From Coprococcus sp. (lineage in GTDB: Bacteria > Bacillota > Clostridia > Lachnospirales > Lachnospiraceae): a DNA stretch of 5,693 nt. Of the stretch, positions 4,636 to 5,693 are shown piece after piece. Below the pieces are notes generated by a model that worked only from the letters and a program-made list of their open reading frames with translations, did no database searches and was not told where the DNA came from. Every line of letters begins with the position of its first letter. Within the stretch, counting starts at the first letter, position 1. The stretch lies in contig JAEDGW010000140.1 of assembly GCA_016297325.1 (NCBI GenBank), positions 1-5,693 on the forward strand, read 5' to 3'. A program made the position numbers and the translations under genes.

Positions 4636-5693
4636 ATGAACTTATATTTTTTTATTCAGAAATACTACATATGTAATATATGCAAGAAGTTATATTGTAT
4701 GCTGCTTTTGGTTGGCATAGCCATATTGTTATGCAGTTGTTCCAATAAAAATGCAGTGGCAGACGCAGAGCGGACAGTTATTGATTTTAGTATATCTGAT
4801 GAAAATCAGTTTATTGCAGATTTGGATGATATATATTCATCCTGTCAGGATATGAAATGCAAGACCGAGGAAGAAAAACTGAATCAGACTAGGACCGTAA
4901 TAGAATTGATGGGAAGTAAGGGGTACATAGCTGTGGATGTGGAGAATCAGATCAATATGGCAAATGCAGAGAATGCGGAGATGTTTTTATCAGAGGTGGC
5001 TGAAAACAGAGATGCGGGATGTACCATACTTCAGGTCATGTATGATAAGTCCTTTGTAAGGTTTGATTTTAAATCAGGCGGTAACAATGTTATGATAACC
5101 AGGCGATTCTATGTGTGGGATAATAACTGTTTTGTTGAGAAAAATGAAGAAAACTATAAGGCCTATACATGGAAATACACAGACGGATATCTATTTTTTG
5201 AGAGGTACAGGATGGGAGGATATGACGGAGATTCTGCGTATACGGCATTACGAGTTGAGTCTCTGGATGAGAAGTTAAGGGTACTTAACAGAAAATATAT
5301 CAAGACGATAGGATATGATTCAAATAATTTATTTACCACAAGCTGGGATGAATCAGATATGAACAGAATAAATTATTATGATATCTATGAGGCACTTTAC
5401 AAAATGAAATATGGTGTGTCCAGTCCCTATTCGGAGGAGGGTGTCACATATATGATAGAAGAGGAGTTATATGAGAAGGTGTTTCAAGAGTATTTGCCTG
5501 TGTCTACAGATGTACTTCAGCATGTCAATGTGTATGATGTGTCCAGACAAATGTATCAGTACAGAACGAGGGGGATGTTTGATCACAGAGTAACACCATT
5601 GGTTCCATTTCCAGAGGTAGTGGATGCTGAGTATAATGCTGACGGAACAATAACCCTCATAGTAAATGCTGTTTCGGAGAAGGATGAGAGTGG
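4636..5693 (+). CDS. Predicted lipoprotein of unknown function, right end outside window
   Basis: The frame is open from ATG 4636 to the window edge (352 codons). I do not recognise the family with confidence. The N-terminus is unusual: 16 residues (MNLYFFIQKYYICNIC) precede a standard lipoprotein signal made of K17-K18, a hydrophobic core MLLLVGIAILL (22-32) and the lipobox L32-C-S-C35, so Cys35 would be lipidated and the rest lie outside the membrane. The mature part is acidic and rich in aromatic residues, with no further membrane segment. Stretches such as SFVRFDFKSGG, RRFYVWDNNCFVEK and YKAYTWKYTDGYLFFERYRMGGYDG look like beta strands. No catalytic motif is evident. Transcription should start from the consensus promoter at 4564 and be repressed through O1 and O2; O2 lies inside codons 10-15. 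Likely neighbours in such loci are BlaI and M56/BlaR1 proteins, not seen here. Confidence 0.8.
   Translation, partial: MNLYFFIQKYYICNICKKLYCMLLLVGIAILLCSCSNKNAVADAERTVIDFSISDENQFIADLDDIYSSCQDMKCKTEEEKLNQTRTVIELMGSKGYIAVDVENQINMANAENAEMFLSEVAENRDAGCTILQVMYDKSFVRFDFKSGGNNVMITRRFYVWDNNCFVEKNEENYKAYTWKYTDGYLFFERYRMGGYDGDSAYTALRVESLDEKLRVLNRKYIKTIGYDSNNLFTTSWDESDMNRINYYDIYEALYKMKYGVSSPYSEEGVTYMIEEELYEKVFQEYLPVSTDVLQHVNVYDVSRQMYQYRTRGMFDHRVTPLVPFPEVVDAEYNADGTITLIVNAVSEKDES
4663..4678. promoter_or_regulatory. BlaI/MecI-type operator O2, inside the lipoprotein coding sequence
   Basis: TACTACATATGTAATA has the TACA-NN-TGTA core and differs from O1 at a single base (T for G at 4670). The preceding AAA is also shared with O1. 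Its centre is 68 bp from that of O1, and it encodes residues 10-15 (Y-Y-I-C-N-I). Paired dyads are typical of bla and mec control regions, where they allow cooperative repression. A weak promoter-like pair, TTGATA (4628-4633) and TTTATT (4651-4656), lies just upstream. Confidence 0.7.

Noticed and set aside
4628..4699. Second promoter (TTGATA-N17-TTTATT) with translation from ATG 4699
   Set aside because: The -10 matches only four of six bases, the ribosome site is weak, and the signal peptide would lose its positive residues; kept only as a possible ancestral arrangement.
1..5693. CRISPR array, tRNA/rRNA genes, insertion sequence or phage attachment site
   Set aside because: No spaced direct repeats, cloverleaf or rRNA sequence, transposase gene or terminal inverted repeats were seen.

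Overview
The window looks like chromosomal DNA from an anaerobic, low-to-moderate-GC Gram-positive bacterium, most likely a Clostridia/Lachnospiraceae gut commensal. This is inferred from strong GGAGG-type ribosome binding sites, use of a GTG start, a BceB-like permease, a C_GCAxxG_C_C redox protein, small nitroreductase and NimA-like flavoproteins, and BlaI/MecI-type operators beside a lipoprotein gene. All recognisable genes are on the + strand.

Layout. (1) 1-1733: the C-terminal part of a BceB-type FtsX permease, cut by the left edge. (2) 1734-1993: a 260-bp gene-free region dense in symmetry. It holds a candidate promoter with an 18-bp perfect palindrome in its spacer, a second 18-bp perfect palindrome, a GNRA-capped hairpin and a strong intrinsic terminator, so it may encode a short RNA or leader of about 90 nt. 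(3) 1994-4054: four small intact genes in a row, encoding a C_GCAxxG_C_C protein, a nitroreductase-family flavoprotein, a NimA-like pyridoxamine-phosphate-oxidase-fold flavoprotein and a GNAT acetyltransferase. Together they resemble a redox or xenobiotic-handling group. (4) 4098-4540: a sugar O-acetyltransferase (maltose/galactoside acetyltransferase type) broken by two separate out-of-frame deletions, each at a short repeated sequence. (5) 4564-5693: a consensus promoter with a BlaI/MecI-type operator, driving a lipoprotein of unknown function that runs off the right edge. A second, nearly identical operator lies inside its coding sequence.

The genes in (3) could be one transcription unit, since the gaps are 115, 66 and 35 bp with no terminator seen between them. 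A second promoter/operator region lies ahead of the nitroreductase gene. Its operator-like sequence has the same AATGTG-N6-CACATT half-sites as the palindrome at 1813-1830, suggesting one regulator touches both places. The BlaI/MecI-type operators predict a BlaI-family repressor, usually paired with an M56/BlaR1-type sensor protease, which would lie outside this window. Nothing here proves a new system. The most promising leads are the twin operators with one inside the lipoprotein reading frame, and the compact palindrome-rich leader at 1770-1894.
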